Assembly: GCA_035527715.1 (NCBI GenBank) | Contig: DATKZY010000058.1 | Coordinates: 1 to 7,915 of the forward strand | DNA: 7,915 nucleotides | Source of the DNA: DSUN01 sp035527715 | GTDB taxonomy: Bacteria; Planctomycetota; PUPC01; DSUN01 | Reading direction: 5' to 3' | Shown: positions 7,270 through 7,915 of the stretch, piece after piece | Layout of the letters: every line of letters starts with the position of its first letter | How positions within the stretch are numbered: the stretch's first letter is position 1 | Made by a program: the position numbers and the translations under genes | The notes under the pieces: generated by a model | The model's input: only the letters and a program-made list of their open reading frames with translations | Databases searched by the model: none | Told to the model about the DNA's origin: nothing

Positions 7270-7295
7270 TGGGTCTCCAGACAGTTTCCAGGACC

Positions 7296-7315
7296 GGCGT
7301 GCAGGCATGCACGCC
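7296..7315 (+). promoter_or_regulatory. Perfect 8-bp hairpin upstream of the FHA gene
   Basis: Arms GGCGTGCA (7296-7303) and TGCACGCC (7308-7315) are exact complements around a four-base GGCA loop. The hairpin ends 20 bases before ATG 7336. There is no T-tract. It may be a leader structure or an operator-like palindrome. The rest of the 98-base spacer (7238-7335) holds repeat copy 2 and no recognisable sigma70 promoter. Confidence 0.5.
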
Positions 7316-7335
7316 CTGCATCGAGCGGGCAGGCG

Positions 7336-7915
7336 ATGGCTTTGCTGTTGCGTATCATTGACGGCCCTCAGGCCGGCTCCTCGCTCGAGGTGCGCGAGGG
7401 GCAGCGGGTCATCCTGGGCCGCGGGGACCGCAGCGACTTCCGCATCCTGGACAGTTGGGCCTCCCGCCTCCACTGCGCCATCGCCTTCCGCCCCGACGGG
7501 GTCATCCTCGAGGACCTCAACACAAAGAACGGCACGTACGTCAACGGCAAGCAGGTGGACCGCGCCCGGCTGCCCGACGGCTCGCTCGTGCAGGTCGGCA
7601 CCACCACAGTGCAGGTGCTGGTGCAGGCGACGCGGCGGACGGTCGTGGCGTCCCTGGGCCTGCCGTTGCGGCGGCGCGCCCTGCGGGTGGGCCTGGCCAT
7701 CGCGGCCGTGGCGGCGCTGCTGGTGGGCGCCGGCTTCGGCGCCCTGTTCTTCTTCGGGCCCAGCGAGGGCCCCCGGGGGGCCGGGAGCAAAGGGGTGAGC
7801 TGGGAGACCTCGAAGACGGGGGGCGGCGGCTTCCGACTCTTCGGGCCCAGCAGGGTCTCCCTCGAGATCACGTCGGAGCCCAGCGATGCCTCGGTGTTCA
7901 TTGACGACGAGTTCC
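7336..7915 (+). CDS. FHA-domain membrane protein with start of a PEGA repeat, 3' partial
   Basis: Probable signalling or scaffold protein: a cytoplasmic N-terminal forkhead-associated domain that binds phosphothreonine peptides, a single membrane helix, and an extracytoplasmic tail. The FHA core (~1-97) shows G28-R29, S43-x-x-H46 and N65-G66-T67 followed by YVNG, the residues that contact phosphate, all intact. The helix is at about 118-140 (VGLAIAAVAALLVGAGFGALFFF), preceded by RRR, which favours an N-in topology. A Gly/Ser-rich linker then leads to VSLEITSEPSDASVFIDDEF (174-193), the beginning of a PEGA-type repeat. The frame is open through the window end. ATG 7336 begins MALLLRIIDGPQAG, the usual first FHA strand, although its Shine-Dalgarno is weak. 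FHA proteins normally pair with Ser/Thr kinases; none is in view, so the partner is unknown. Confidence 0.88.
   Translation, partial: MALLLRIIDGPQAGSSLEVREGQRVILGRGDRSDFRILDSWASRLHCAIAFRPDGVILEDLNTKNGTYVNGKQVDRARLPDGSLVQVGTTTVQVLVQATRRTVVASLGLPLRRRALRVGLAIAAVAALLVGAGFGALFFFGPSEGPRGAGSKGVSWETSKTGGGGFRLFGPSRVSLEITSEPSDASVFIDDEF

Overview
The window is GC-rich bacterial DNA with seven protein-coding genes. Two of them are cut by the window edges. No tRNA, rRNA, CRISPR array or transposase was seen. Gene content points to a Planctomycetota-like (PVC-type) or similar Gram-negative lineage: a uppS-cdsA pair, a 7TM-HD phosphodiesterase behind phoH, a lipoprotein with a sugar-binding-like beta-sandwich ending in an 'ILLTDDPDYVP' motif, and an FHA-TM-PEGA protein. 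This placement is an inference from gene style and is not proven.

Left half (2-4152, all +): a tight run of four housekeeping genes. These are uppS (undecaprenyl diphosphate synthase, 5' end missing), cdsA (CDP-diglyceride synthase), phoH/ybeZ (PhoH-family ATPase) and a PgpH/YqfF-type membrane HD phosphodiesterase. Gaps are 3, 9 and 59 nt, so they probably form one transcription unit. It joins lipid-carrier and phospholipid synthesis to the RNA/stress ATPase and a c-di-AMP-type hydrolase. Two departures stand out. The HD protein has lost the extracytoplasmic 7TMR-HDED domain, and ybeY, the usual next gene, is absent.

Middle (4186-6417): a carbon-nitrogen hydrolase on the minus strand converges on the HD gene and diverges from proA (gamma-glutamyl phosphate reductase, +). 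The hydrolase has an excellent sigma70-type promoter in the divergent spacer. proB is not present here.

Right end (6417-7915, +): after proA comes a 54-bp array of six 9-bp units that can fold into two back-to-back hairpins. A strong extended -10 promoter follows, then a secreted lipoprotein with a carbohydrate-binding-like domain, a short spacer with hairpins, and the start of an FHA-domain membrane protein that runs off the window.

The least expected non-coding signal is a 35-nt dispersed repeat, 28/35 identical between two inverted copies. Each copy begins exactly at the stop codon of an otherwise unrelated gene, the C-N hydrolase and the lipoprotein. I see no clearly new multi-gene system. 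The most interesting items are this stop-codon-anchored repeat, the 9-bp hairpin array and the sensor-less PgpH.
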